Assembly (NCBI GenBank): GCA_039030125.1
Contig: JBCCEV010000105.1
Location: 1-15,863 of the forward strand
Direction: 5' to 3'
Source: JBCCEV01 sp039030125
GTDB lineage: Bacteria; Pseudomonadota; Gammaproteobacteria; Ga0077536
DNA length: 15,863 nt
The notes below the pieces were generated by a model. That model had not been told where the DNA came from. It made no database searches and saw nothing but the letters and a program-made list of their open reading frames with translations. Positions 1-7,217 of the stretch are shown here, one piece after another. Numbering within the stretch: position 1 is the stretch's first letter; each line of letters starts with the position of its first letter. The translations under genes were made by a program, and so were the position numbers.

Positions 1-1408
1 ATGTAATATCTGATCTCGAAATCTTCATCGTCGTAAGCAGCAAGCAATCCCCAGCACCCGCAACATCTTTCGGCAACGAATTCATCGCGGGGAGACGGTC
101 AGTTTGGACCTCTTGATGTAGACCCGTTGTCGTATGGACCAATAAACCCTCCGCCCCAAGGGTTACTAAGATAGGTCCTGACTGGGCTTTCACCCTGAGT
201 TGTTCGGCAAGCACGACCAGGCCCGAACTATGATCGCCAACAGCAATCCGTGCCTCGTGTTCCGTGGGCGTTAATAAATCCATGCCCCGGAACCTCGACA
301 CATCACCCATTTGCGAAGATGTTTGACTGTCCGCAACCATCATTACGCCGCGCTCGTTACACAGCGCGACGATCCGTTCCACCAGAGGTTGAGGAAGACA
401 GCCGTAGTTGAAATCGGAGAAGATAACGAGATCGGCGAGATCGATTTGGGCAGCCAGGGTCGAAAAGATGTCGTCCGCAATGCCCGAGCTGACATCATGT
501 TGGCGCAAGTGGCTCACGCGTAATAAAGTCTTACCATCTGCACGAAAACGTTGCTTTAGCGTGGTGGGTCGACTGTCGTCGGCAAACAAATGTGCGCTGA
601 CGTTATATTCGGATAGCTGTTGGTCGACGTAAGCGGTCAGACCATCGCCGCCGCTCACGCAAAAAAATTCGACCTCTGCCCCAAGCGCGCTGGCGTGCGC
701 GGCCACGATACTTGCGCCTCCGATAAATCGATCTTGTTGGATTGGCGTAACGACAAGCGTCGGGTCCTCTCGTGACATCCCTAGCGGGTCGCAGTTGATA
801 TATTCGTCAACAATCAAGTCACCGATCACTACAACCTTCAAAGAGCTGAAACGCTCTACGAGATTAACGAGATCAGCGAGCCCAAAATTATGCCGCTCTG
901 GAAAATCCAAAGGTTTGAGGACCGTCGAAAGATTTGTCTCCCGCAACTCACGTTGCAAAATATCAAGCGAGGAGAAACGTACTTCACCGGATCCAAATAG
1001 CAACTTGCCGCCATAGTGCTCCACGATCTCGGCTTCCGGATTCGGGAGATCTTCATGCTCTTTCCCTTTTACGACGACCTCTGGTTTTAATAACCTGACA
1101 AACACCTCAGGTGGAACGGGAAGAATAAAACTTTCGTCCACCATGCTGATCGAACGCATCCCTTCCAACCGCAAATCTTCGCGAAGGAGCGCATCGCCGA
1201 GATTGTCTGGGTTCACCCCAACCACCAACCGATCGCCGCAGCCTTCGGCGAAGTCCAGCAAACGCAGATGCCCCGGATGTACCACATTGAAATTTCCCGA
1301 AACAAAAACAATTCGCTCGCCAGGATCAAAACGGCCGCGAATTTCAGCAGCGACCAAAGCAGCCTCTTCAAGTTGTGTGTTTTTCTCCATCGGCTTCGAA
1401 GCACTCAT
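1..1408 (-). CDS. Nucleotidyltransferase-PfkB sugar kinase fusion, HldE-like with reversed domain order (3' end outside window)
   Basis: The frame is open from ATG 1408 to the left edge: 469 codons with no stop, and an in-frame TAA lies just upstream of the ATG. Residues about 30-165 form a cytidylyltransferase-like fold, with VSGNFNVVHPGHL carrying the HxGH nucleotide-binding motif (44-47). Residues about 190-469 form a PfkB/ribokinase-type kinase: VVIGDLIVDEY (193-203), the GGA sugar-binding loop (230-232), TLGAEGLLV (416-424) and GAGD (451-454), whose Asp is the usual catalytic base. These are the two activities of HldE, which phosphorylates heptose 7-phosphate at C1 and adds a nucleotide. 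Classical HldE has the kinase first and the nucleotidyltransferase second; here the order is reversed. It is the last operon gene visible, 29 nt after the dehydrogenase. Substrate and nucleotide are not known. The C-terminal end of the kinase is missing. Confidence 0.88.
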   Translation of the reverse strand, partial: MSASKPMEKNTQLEEAALVAAEIRGRFDPGERIVFVSGNFNVVHPGHLRLLDFAEGCGDRLVVGVNPDNLGDALLREDLRLEGMRSISMVDESFILPVPPEVFVRLLKPEVVVKGKEHEDLPNPEAEIVEHYGGKLLFGSGEVRFSSLDILQRELRETNLSTVLKPLDFPERHNFGLADLVNLVERFSSLKVVVIGDLIVDEYINCDPLGMSREDPTLVVTPIQQDRFIGGASIVAAHASALGAEVEFFCVSGGDGLTAYVDQQLSEYNVSAHLFADDSRPTTLKQRFRADGKTLLRVSHLRQHDVSSGIADDIFSTLAAQIDLADLVIFSDFNYGCLPQPLVERIVALCNERGVMMVADSQTSSQMGDVSRFRGMDLLTPTEHEARIAVGDHSSGLVVLAEQLRVKAQSGPILVTLGAEGLLVHTTTGLHQEVQTDRLPAMNSLPKDVAGAGDCLLLTTMKISRSDIT

Positions 1409-1437
1409 TTGACGTTATCCATATCCATTAGATCCGT

Positions 1438-2487
1438 TCAGAACTTGATAACGCAGCGCCCAGCTGCAGAGCCATCGCGCATCGCGTTGATCGCGTCGTT
1501 AATACCATCCAACGGGTAAGTGTTAGTGACCAATTCTTTGAGCTGCATGCGCCCGGCGTCGACTAGCTTCATATACCGCGGAATGTCAATTTCCGGGGCA
1601 GCATCACCGCCGTGCGATCCGTAAAAACGCTTCCCGAAATGCATTGGCAGGGAGTAAATGTTGATATTGTTTCCGGCCCTCGGAACACCGACCAAAATCA
1701 CGCGCCCTTTGCCATGAATAAGTTCGTAACCAGACTGGATGACTGCTGGCACCCCGGTGTTATCGATAAAGCAATCCAGCGTGCCTGGTTCGACGATTTT
1801 TCCGATCTCGCTGACAGCATCCGATTTAGAACCATTAATGGTGTGGGTTGCCCCCATTTTTTTGGCGAGCTTGAGCCGATTGTCATGGAGGTCAACCGCA
1901 ATCACTGGGTATGCGCCATTCATCGCCGCGGCTTGAACAACATTCAGCCCAACCCCGCCCGCACCGAATACCACAACCGACTCGCCGATCCGGAGGTTTG
2001 CATCATTGGTGACAACGCCGAAACCTGTGGTCACCGCACACCCGAATAACGCGGCAACGACTAAATCAGTTTGGGCAGGAACGGCTGTCACACGATTTTC
2101 CGCGACAATCGCATACTCATTAAATGTGGTAACCCAACCGGCGTTTAAGCGCTTGCCTTGCCATTGATAAGCAGCAGGAGCGGCTTCGATACCCGGCGCT
2201 GGTTTCCAGTGCAAGACCACCGTATCACCCTTACTCACCGTACGAACGCCGGCACCTAGAGCCACGACCTCTCCCGAGCCCTCATGTCCAAGTAGATGGG
2301 GTAGCCACTTATCCGGGCCTTTAACCGCATCGATTTCACCAATTTGAGATCCGCAAATACCGCTGTAGCTGAGTTTGACTAGAACCTGCCCGGCTTCTAG
2401 ATCGGATGGTAGATCGACCTCGTCTACGACCAGCGGCTGACCCGTCTCCACCAAGATCGCGGCCTTCATTTTTTGAGGTAATTCCAT
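1438..2487 (-). CDS. Zinc-dependent medium-chain alcohol dehydrogenase
   Basis: This is a 349-residue medium-chain dehydrogenase/reductase, the usual length for the family. The N-terminal GroES-like domain shows the catalytic zinc ligands Cys45 (GICGS), His68-Glu69 (GHEGSGEV) and Cys150 (FGCAVTTG). The Rossmann domain has GAGGVG (175-180) and an acidic residue at 199 (AVDL), which suggests NAD(H) preference. The four cysteines that bind structural zinc in many relatives are absent: residues 92-117 contain none. It probably oxidises or reduces a sugar hydroxyl or carbonyl, judging only from its position in a sugar operon. It starts 9 nt after the methyltransferase stop. ATG 2487 is taken as the start. 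ATG 2469, six codons on, is the alternative, and neither has a well-spaced Shine-Dalgarno sequence. Confidence 0.9.
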   Translation of the reverse strand: MELPQKMKAAILVETGQPLVVDEVDLPSDLEAGQVLVKLSYSGICGSQIGEIDAVKGPDKWLPHLLGHEGSGEVVALGAGVRTVSKGDTVVLHWKPAPGIEAAPAAYQWQGKRLNAGWVTTFNEYAIVAENRVTAVPAQTDLVVAALFGCAVTTGFGVVTNDANLRIGESVVVFGAGGVGLNVVQAAAMNGAYPVIAVDLHDNRLKLAKKMGATHTINGSKSDAVSEIGKIVEPGTLDCFIDNTGVPAVIQSGYELIHGKGRVILVGVPRAGNNINIYSLPMHFGKRFYGSHGGDAAPEIDIPRYMKLVDAGRMQLKELVTNTYPLDGINDAINAMRDGSAAGRCVIKF

Positions 2488-2496
2488 GGCTCCGAC

Positions 2497-3165
2497 TTAC
2501 TCGAAATAAATGAAGGAATGATCACCGGAGTAACCGGTTTGCTTAAACCACCAGTCCCATTCTTCTGGTGAGTTGAATGCCTCGCAGGTTACTTGCCAAT
2601 AAAGCAGGTTCGTCTTCTCGTCGTGATTGCGATAAGACTCGACGCAAATATAGGCGTTTCCTTTGCTCACTCGTTGAACCTCACGTAATGCTTTATCGAG
2701 GTCATAACAAGGCAAGTTATGCAGTGTTGTTATCGAGACAACGAGATCGAATTCGTTGTCCGCAAACGGTAGGGCGTTTGCATTTCCTACTTCGAGCTGC
2801 CCTGCAACCTCCTCTTTCGCGTTCTCAATCGCGTAGGTTGAAATATCGACTCCCCGCACCTCAAGACCTGGGACGGCCTCAGTGAAATCGAAGACCAGAA
2901 ATCCCTTGCCGCAACCAACGTCGAGGACCTTGTCGCCCGGCTTTAACTGATAATGCTCAACCATGGCATCGGCGACTTTGCGCCAGCGTCCGTCATAGTT
3001 GTAACCGCCATAGTTAACGCGCCTGTCGCCATCCCAATAATCAAAACCCCATTGCGTGGCTAGCGCGGCCGCCTTCGCCTTGGGGAATTCCGGATCATTG
3101 ACCCGGGCGAGATAATCGCGTTTGGTGCTTTTGTGAATCGCAGAAAGGAAATCGACGTATGCCAT
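2497..3165 (-). CDS. Class I SAM-dependent methyltransferase
   Basis: The protein has 222 residues. The Rossmann-like core begins with motif I VLDVGCGKG (80-88), which binds the SAM methionine and ribose. It continues with an acidic residue after the second strand (RGVDIS, 104-109), then NANALPF (128-134) and DLVVSITTLHNL (140-151) as motifs II and III. An N-terminal segment rich in Tyr, Trp and Gly (41-62) precedes the core and may form a substrate cap. The ATG follows directly after the kinase stop, with no intergenic base. In this context an O-, N- or C-methylation of a sugar or sugar nucleotide is the simplest guess. Nothing in the sequence fixes the acceptor, and no metal-binding or DNA-methyltransferase motif is seen. 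Confidence 0.87.
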   Translation of the reverse strand: MAYVDFLSAIHKSTKRDYLARVNDPEFPKAKAAALATQWGFDYWDGDRRVNYGGYNYDGRWRKVADAMVEHYQLKPGDKVLDVGCGKGFLVFDFTEAVPGLEVRGVDISTYAIENAKEEVAGQLEVGNANALPFADNEFDLVVSITTLHNLPCYDLDKALREVQRVSKGNAYICVESYRNHDEKTNLLYWQVTCEAFNSPEEWDWWFKQTGYSGDHSFIYFE

Positions 3166-4209
3166 TTATTGAATCGCCACACTTTTAGACTGAGTTAAAT
3201 AACGTTTTATTTTTTCAAGTTGCATCTCGCGGTGAATCACCTCATCGCGTTCTGGATCCGCAAAGCGACGACGTTCGACGCTATCGGACAGAAATTCATT
3301 CAGCATGATGCAGCACCACTTGATCTCGACGATCGGTAGCAGTGCTTGCGCTCTTTCGATGATTACTTCCCGGTTAGCGAAGCCGCTGTGCAGACAGGTC
3401 GTCGCGAATCGATCGAAATGTTCAAACGGAATTGGAATTTCTGGCTGACAAAATAAATCAGCGATCATTTTTGCCGGATCATCCCAACCCGCGTATTCGA
3501 AATCGATAAAGCACAGTTGTCCGTCAGCTCTGAGCAACGCATTGTGGAAACCAAAATCGGACGGAGACACGCAATGCTCTCCACGCTCGAGCTGGTAGCG
3601 CACCGATTTTGAAGGTGCGGGGAGCCTTTCGACACTTTGTCTCAGTTGGCTTTCCAATTTCGCAACTAGCTCAAGTGCCGCACGGTTTACCGTCTTCTGT
3701 GGGTCAATGCCCGCAAGTTGCTCCAAGCGCCGTTTCACCCCCTCAACATTTTCGTCGATGCTTGAGCAGCCATCCGACGCTCGGATCAATTGCGCGACCC
3801 CCGTTTCACGGTGTTCACCGTTTAGTGCGCCAAAGAAGCGCGCGAACTGGGCGACATGATTGCCGTTGATCTCGCCGGGCGTCAGTTTCCTGCCGGCGAC
3901 GTACTCATACACGCCGAACAAGCCGTTCGGATCGCGCCACACAGGCCGAGGCACGGTTCGGACTTGGCAATGAAGTGCATAATCTAGAAATGCCCACTCT
4001 GAGGCGAGACGATCCCGACTGCCAACACCCCCCTGGAAGTAACGCTTAAGAAAGAATTTCTGATCACCGCTATGCAATACAAAACCTTGGTTGTTACCAC
4101 CAAAGTCGCGCGCGCCAATTTCTAAGTCATCGGGATTGATGCCCTGACTCGCGCAAAACTCAGCGACGTTTGCGATCACTGATTGTTGTTCGATAGCAAG
4201 CGTTGACAT
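3166..4209 (-). CDS. APH/choline kinase-family phosphotransferase
   Basis: This is a 347-residue protein of the aminoglycoside phosphotransferase/choline kinase superfamily. The N-lobe carries KFFLKRY (51-57), a likely ATP-binding lysine region, and VYEYVAGR (100-107), the hinge. The catalytic loop is SDFGFHNAL (217-225), giving Asp218 as base and Asn223 as metal ligand, and FIDFEYAGWDDP (234-245) supplies the second metal-binding Asp236. The open frame extends upstream to 4380, but that extension is arginine-rich, overlaps the phosphatase gene and lacks family features, so ATG 4209 is preferred. This leaves a 34-nt overlap with the phosphatase gene. Family members phosphorylate small alcohols, amino alcohols or sugars. 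Here the target could be a sugar intermediate or a substituent, but it is unknown. No resistance role is implied. Confidence 0.83.
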   Translation of the reverse strand: MSTLAIEQQSVIANVAEFCASQGINPDDLEIGARDFGGNNQGFVLHSGDQKFFLKRYFQGGVGSRDRLASEWAFLDYALHCQVRTVPRPVWRDPNGLFGVYEYVAGRKLTPGEINGNHVAQFARFFGALNGEHRETGVAQLIRASDGCSSIDENVEGVKRRLEQLAGIDPQKTVNRAALELVAKLESQLRQSVERLPAPSKSVRYQLERGEHCVSPSDFGFHNALLRADGQLCFIDFEYAGWDDPAKMIADLFCQPEIPIPFEHFDRFATTCLHSGFANREVIIERAQALLPIVEIKWCCIMLNEFLSDSVERRRFADPERDEVIHREMQLEKIKRYLTQSKSVAIQ

Positions 4210-4808
4210 TGATCTTTGAAGTCGGCCCAACTCGTGACGCGCGGCAAATCGAGAACCCCATGGGCGTTGGCGGGATCGAACAAAAAGGGCTCCGTGTCGC
4301 GCGGAAAGGCTTGGTCGGTCAGAATTTCTGGCAGATCGTCGATGAAGTAATCGCAACCGATCGCGCCGATACGGTGCCATTTATCGGCCTTGGTAAGCTC
4401 GAAGAACATTTTTTCTTCAGCAATGATGGGTCCGCTTCGGTCAACTAGCGAATGGGTGACCCATGTGCGCGCGGCATCGTGAAGATCGTATTTAGGCCCA
4501 CGGAACGGGTGCCGAGTTTTGTGACTTACTATCGCCAGATCCATACCATCCTCGCCACCGGCCCAGCGCATGAAGTCCAAGGCTCCGGGGAACGCTTCGG
4601 CTTCCGCCATCCGAGCGCCATAGACATAGCCCTGCAAGTGAATCCAATACTCTTCTTTACCCTGGGCTCGCAGGTTGTCCCTGACGTGCACTTTGGTGGG
4701 TTCCACGCCTGCTTCGATCTCACCGGCCTCGAGGGCGCACTTATGAAAAAGCGCGTCGTAGCTGACGATAGTGTTGTCGAAATCGAGTCCAACAAGCACG
4801 TTAGGCAA
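4176..4808 (-). CDS. HAD-superfamily phosphatase
   Basis: A 210-residue HAD hydrolase. Motif I is LDFDNT (8-13), with Asp9 as nucleophile and Asp11 as acid/base. Motif II is the Ser of VSHKT (94-98), a lysine near 143 fits motif III, and DYFIDDLPE (153-161) gives the motif IV acidic pair. The cap is inserted between motifs I and II (about 20-85). In the operon it is a candidate for the phosphate-removal step that GmhB performs in heptose synthesis, although it does not look like GmhB itself. The chosen start is TTG 4808, overlapping the transketolase stop by 8 nt. GTG 4799 would also leave the active site intact. Neither has a strong Shine-Dalgarno, and coupling to the upstream gene is likely. 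The 3' end overlaps the kinase start by 34 nt. Confidence 0.85.
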   Translation of the reverse strand: MPNVLVGLDFDNTIVSYDALFHKCALEAGEIEAGVEPTKVHVRDNLRAQGKEEYWIHLQGYVYGARMAEAEAFPGALDFMRWAGGEDGMDLAIVSHKTRHPFRGPKYDLHDAARTWVTHSLVDRSGPIIAEEKMFFELTKADKWHRIGAIGCDYFIDDLPEILTDQAFPRDTEPFLFDPANAHGVLDLPRVTSWADFKDQCQRLLSNNNQ

Positions 4809-5739
4809 CCGCAGCGTTACTCATTATCGTCTTACCCACTTCGCCAGCGATGTGCTCGGCGGTGAGACCAAAATGCGCGCGCGCATAGTTCTGGCTGCCA
4901 ATCACATGCATGAACTCATCAGCGGTGCCAAAGCTCATAAGCTGCCCGGAGAAACTTCGTTGCTCGATGAGCCATTCGGCGATGCTCGCCGCCAGTCCCC
5001 CAATTCGCGAATGTTCTTCGGCGACTGCGATGAGTGGGAACTTATCGAAAAGTTCGGCAAGGCGCTCGCCGTCAAGTGGTTTCACTGTCGGGAATCCCTC
5101 GACCCTCGCTTTTACGCCTGTGCCAGCCAGTAAATCCGCAGCATCCAAGACCACTTTCATCATGTTGCCGGTGCTGATCAAACAAACGTCGCTGCCATCA
5201 CGCATGGTCATAGCTTTGCCGATTTTGAAATCCGGCATCTGCTCATGTATTTGCGGTTCGCCTTTCTTACCGATCCGCATATAGACGGGTCCGTCATGCG
5301 CGACAGCCGCGCGCAGCGCCGCCCTCACTTCCATTTGGTCGCAAGGACATAAAACCGTCATGCCTGGCAACGTTCTCAGCAGCGCGATGTCCTCAACCGA
5401 ATGATGGGTAGGGCCTAGCTGGGCGTAAGAAAGCCCGGCGCCCGTACCAACGATGACGACCGGTGCTTCGTGATAACACACGTCCACGCGGATCTGCTCC
5501 AAACAGCGCGTGGTGGTGAAAGGCGTGATGGTGTAGACAATCGGTTTCAGGCCATTGAGTGCCATCCCGGCCGCCAGTCCCATCATATTGGCTTCCGCCA
5601 CGCCGCAATTGATGACTCGGCCTTCGCAGGCTGCTTTCATGTTGTCGAAAAGCCGGTTTCCAATATCCCCTGAGAGCAAGACGACATCCGTGTTCTCCGC
5701 GCCAATTTTGGTCACTTCGTCAGCAAAGGCATTTCTCAT
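4801..5739 (-). CDS. Transketolase, C-terminal subunit (pyrimidine-binding and C-terminal domains)
   Basis: This 312-residue protein matches the C-terminal half of transketolase. LLSGDIGNR (21-29) opens the pyrimidine-binding domain. GVAEANM (46-52) contains the Glu (49) that activates thiamine diphosphate. TITPFTTTRCLEQIRVD (70-86) and GLSYAQLGPTHHSVEDIALL (101-120) are typical family blocks. The final third is the C-terminal domain. It would pair with the product of the preceding gene, which supplies the pyrophosphate-binding domain, to move two-carbon ketol units between sugar phosphates. The ATG overlaps the partner stop as ATGA, and GGGAG lies 7 nt upstream of the start. Split transketolases occur widely, so the separation itself is not a defect. 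Placement in a sugar-nucleotide operon suggests a dedicated copy. Confidence 0.92.
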   Translation of the reverse strand: MRNAFADEVTKIGAENTDVVLLSGDIGNRLFDNMKAACEGRVINCGVAEANMMGLAAGMALNGLKPIVYTITPFTTTRCLEQIRVDVCYHEAPVVIVGTGAGLSYAQLGPTHHSVEDIALLRTLPGMTVLCPCDQMEVRAALRAAVAHDGPVYMRIGKKGEPQIHEQMPDFKIGKAMTMRDGSDVCLISTGNMMKVVLDAADLLAGTGVKARVEGFPTVKPLDGERLAELFDKFPLIAVAEEHSRIGGLAASIAEWLIEQRSFSGQLMSFGTADEFMHVIGSQNYARAHFGLTAEHIAGEVGKTIMSNAAVA

Positions 5740-6599
5740 GCGGGGACTCCCAGTTCGCGATTTGCGGCGGCAACTTCTTCTTCATTTGGAATGCGGTAGT
5801 GCCAGTTATTGTCGTCTTCCATGAAAGAAACACCCTTGCCTTTGATGGTATGGGCAATGATGGCTTTCGGTTTACCCGATCCATCGGGCACCTCGCTTAG
5901 GATTGAGACCAAGCCATCCATATCGTGCCCGTCCGCCTCACAAGCGTTCCAGCCAAAGGCATGCCACTTATCAACCAGGGGCCCAAGCGACATTATTTCC
6001 TCGCTGCGCCCGGTGGCCTGCCATTTGTTGTAGTCGACGATCACTACCACGTTGTCGAGAGCTCGAGCGCCTGCGAACATCGCCGCTTCCCAGTTTGACC
6101 CTTCGTTACATTCACCGTCGCCCAGGACCACAAACACTCTAAAATCCAAACCTTTCAGACGACCTGCCGTTGCCATGCCCAAGCCCATCGGTAAACCGTG
6201 GCCAAGCGAACCCGTGGCCGCCTCAATACCGGGGAGATGATGCGGGGTCGGGGGGTGTTCGGCGAAAATCCCGCCGTCGGCGCCATAGGTGTCCAGGTCC
6301 GACACTGGATAAAAACCGCGCTCAGCGAGAACTTGGAACAGCCCGGGAGCGCCATGCCCCTTGCTCAAAATAAAACGGTCGCGGGCCGGATCGGCCGGCT
6401 TTCCGGCATCGATACGCATGATGTTGAAGTACAACGCAACCATGATATCGACGCATGAAAGACAAGAAGCCAAGTGCGGGGTTTTGCTGCGGTGAGAGGT
6501 CGTAATGATCCGACTTCGAATCAGCGCTGCCGTATCGCGCAGCGTCTCGATATCCTGAGTCAAAAAGTTTCCGTTCTGAATCGAACTCGCTGTGCTCAT
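5736..6599 (-). CDS. Transketolase, N-terminal subunit (thiamine diphosphate-binding)
   Basis: The 287 residues correspond to the N-terminal half of transketolase. SKGHGAPGLFQVLAERG (79-95) and HPPTPHHLPGIEAATGSLG (115-133) are conserved substrate- and cofactor-site blocks. VLGDGECNEGSNWEA (158-172) begins the thiamine diphosphate signature, which ends at DYNKWQ (189-194) with the metal-binding Asn191. It should form the active enzyme with the next gene product, whose start it overlaps by 4 nt (ATGA). A strong AAGGGGGG lies 4 nt before the ATG, so this gene can initiate independently of the isomerase that ends 24 nt upstream. Expected products include sedoheptulose 7-phosphate, the precursor of bacterial heptoses. 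The actual donor and acceptor are not shown by the sequence. Confidence 0.92.
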   Translation of the reverse strand: MSTASSIQNGNFLTQDIETLRDTAALIRSRIITTSHRSKTPHLASCLSCVDIMVALYFNIMRIDAGKPADPARDRFILSKGHGAPGLFQVLAERGFYPVSDLDTYGADGGIFAEHPPTPHHLPGIEAATGSLGHGLPMGLGMATAGRLKGLDFRVFVVLGDGECNEGSNWEAAMFAGARALDNVVVIVDYNKWQATGRSEEIMSLGPLVDKWHAFGWNACEADGHDMDGLVSILSEVPDGSGKPKAIIAHTIKGKGVSFMEDDNNWHYRIPNEEEVAAANRELGVPA

Positions 6600-6603
6600 G
6601 TCG

Positions 6604-6611
6604 CCCCCCTT
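6604..6611 (-). promoter_or_regulatory. Shine-Dalgarno AAGGGGGG before the transketolase N-terminal subunit
   Basis: A purine run, AAGGGGGG, lies 4 nt before ATG 6599, in the 24-nt gap after the isomerase stop. Confidence 0.65.
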
Positions 6612-6623
6612 GAAAAACCGTAT

Positions 6624-7217
6624 TTAGTTTTGCTGTCCACGCTCATAGAGGAACTGCATGATCATGTGTCCCACAACCAATTGCAGATCTTCGCTGATCT
6701 GCATGTCATCAATCGGGAAATGCATTGACACATCTGCTGCTTGGAGGGCTTTCCCACCGGAGTAGCCGAGGATCGCGTAGCTGCGCATTCCGATTTCTTG
6801 GGCCTGATCCAGCGCGCGGATAATATTGGGGGAATTACCGCTGCCCGAAAGCACGATCAATACATCGTCCGCGCGCGCCTGCACGGCGAGTTGCAAAGAA
6901 AATATGTGTTCATAGCCCTCATCGTTCGCCAAGCAGGTTGTGACCGCGGTATTGGCGGGCAGTGCGTGAACGCGCAATCCAGAACCGGACTGCTTCGAGA
7001 TCCCGTATAGAAAGTCATTCGCCAAATGCACAGCGTTACCGGCGCTCCCGCCATTTCCGCACATGAAAACCTGTCGCCCGGACCGCCAACAATCAAGCAG
7101 CTCCTCAGCCAGTTTTTCGACCGGCTCCCAATTAGCTTCGGCCATCACCTTTGAAAGCCGGGCCGTATAGTCGGCAAACATGGGTCCGATGGGTTTCGGT
7201 TTTATCTGTGCGTTCAA
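6624..7217 (-). CDS. SIS-domain sugar-phosphate isomerase, GmhA-like
   Basis: The SIS fold is evident from VFMCGNGGSAGNAVHLANDF, the phosphate-binding Ser/Gly loop, and VLSGSGNSPNIIRAL, the second phosphate loop. SEDLQLVVGHMIMQ near the C-terminus carries a His that lines up with the catalytic His of GmhA. GmhA converts sedoheptulose 7-phosphate to glycero-manno-heptose 7-phosphate, and the adjacent transketolase would make its substrate. Where GmhA has a catalytic Glu in AEEL, this protein appears to read NDFL, placing Asp at that site by unaided alignment. TTG 7217 is chosen as the start (197 residues): GGAGGT lies 6 nt upstream and the TTG overlaps the epimerase TGA as TTGA. An in-frame ATG at 7241 would give 205 residues but lies upstream of that ribosome-binding site. 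Confidence 0.88.
   Translation of the reverse strand: MNAQIKPKPIGPMFADYTARLSKVMAEANWEPVEKLAEELLDCWRSGRQVFMCGNGGSAGNAVHLANDFLYGISKQSGSGLRVHALPANTAVTTCLANDEGYEHIFSLQLAVQARADDVLIVLSGSGNSPNIIRALDQAQEIGMRSYAILGYSGGKALQAADVSMHFPIDDMQISEDLQLVVGHMIMQFLYERGQQN

Noticed and set aside
795..1412. Several short open frames on both strands, first read as a broken or empty region
   Set aside because: The region is one continuous minus-strand frame from 1408 that runs off the window; the short frames are in other phases.
4210..4380. N-terminal extension of the APH-like kinase to 4380
   Set aside because: It overlaps the phosphatase coding region extensively, is Arg-rich and carries no family homology; the start at 4209 fits better.
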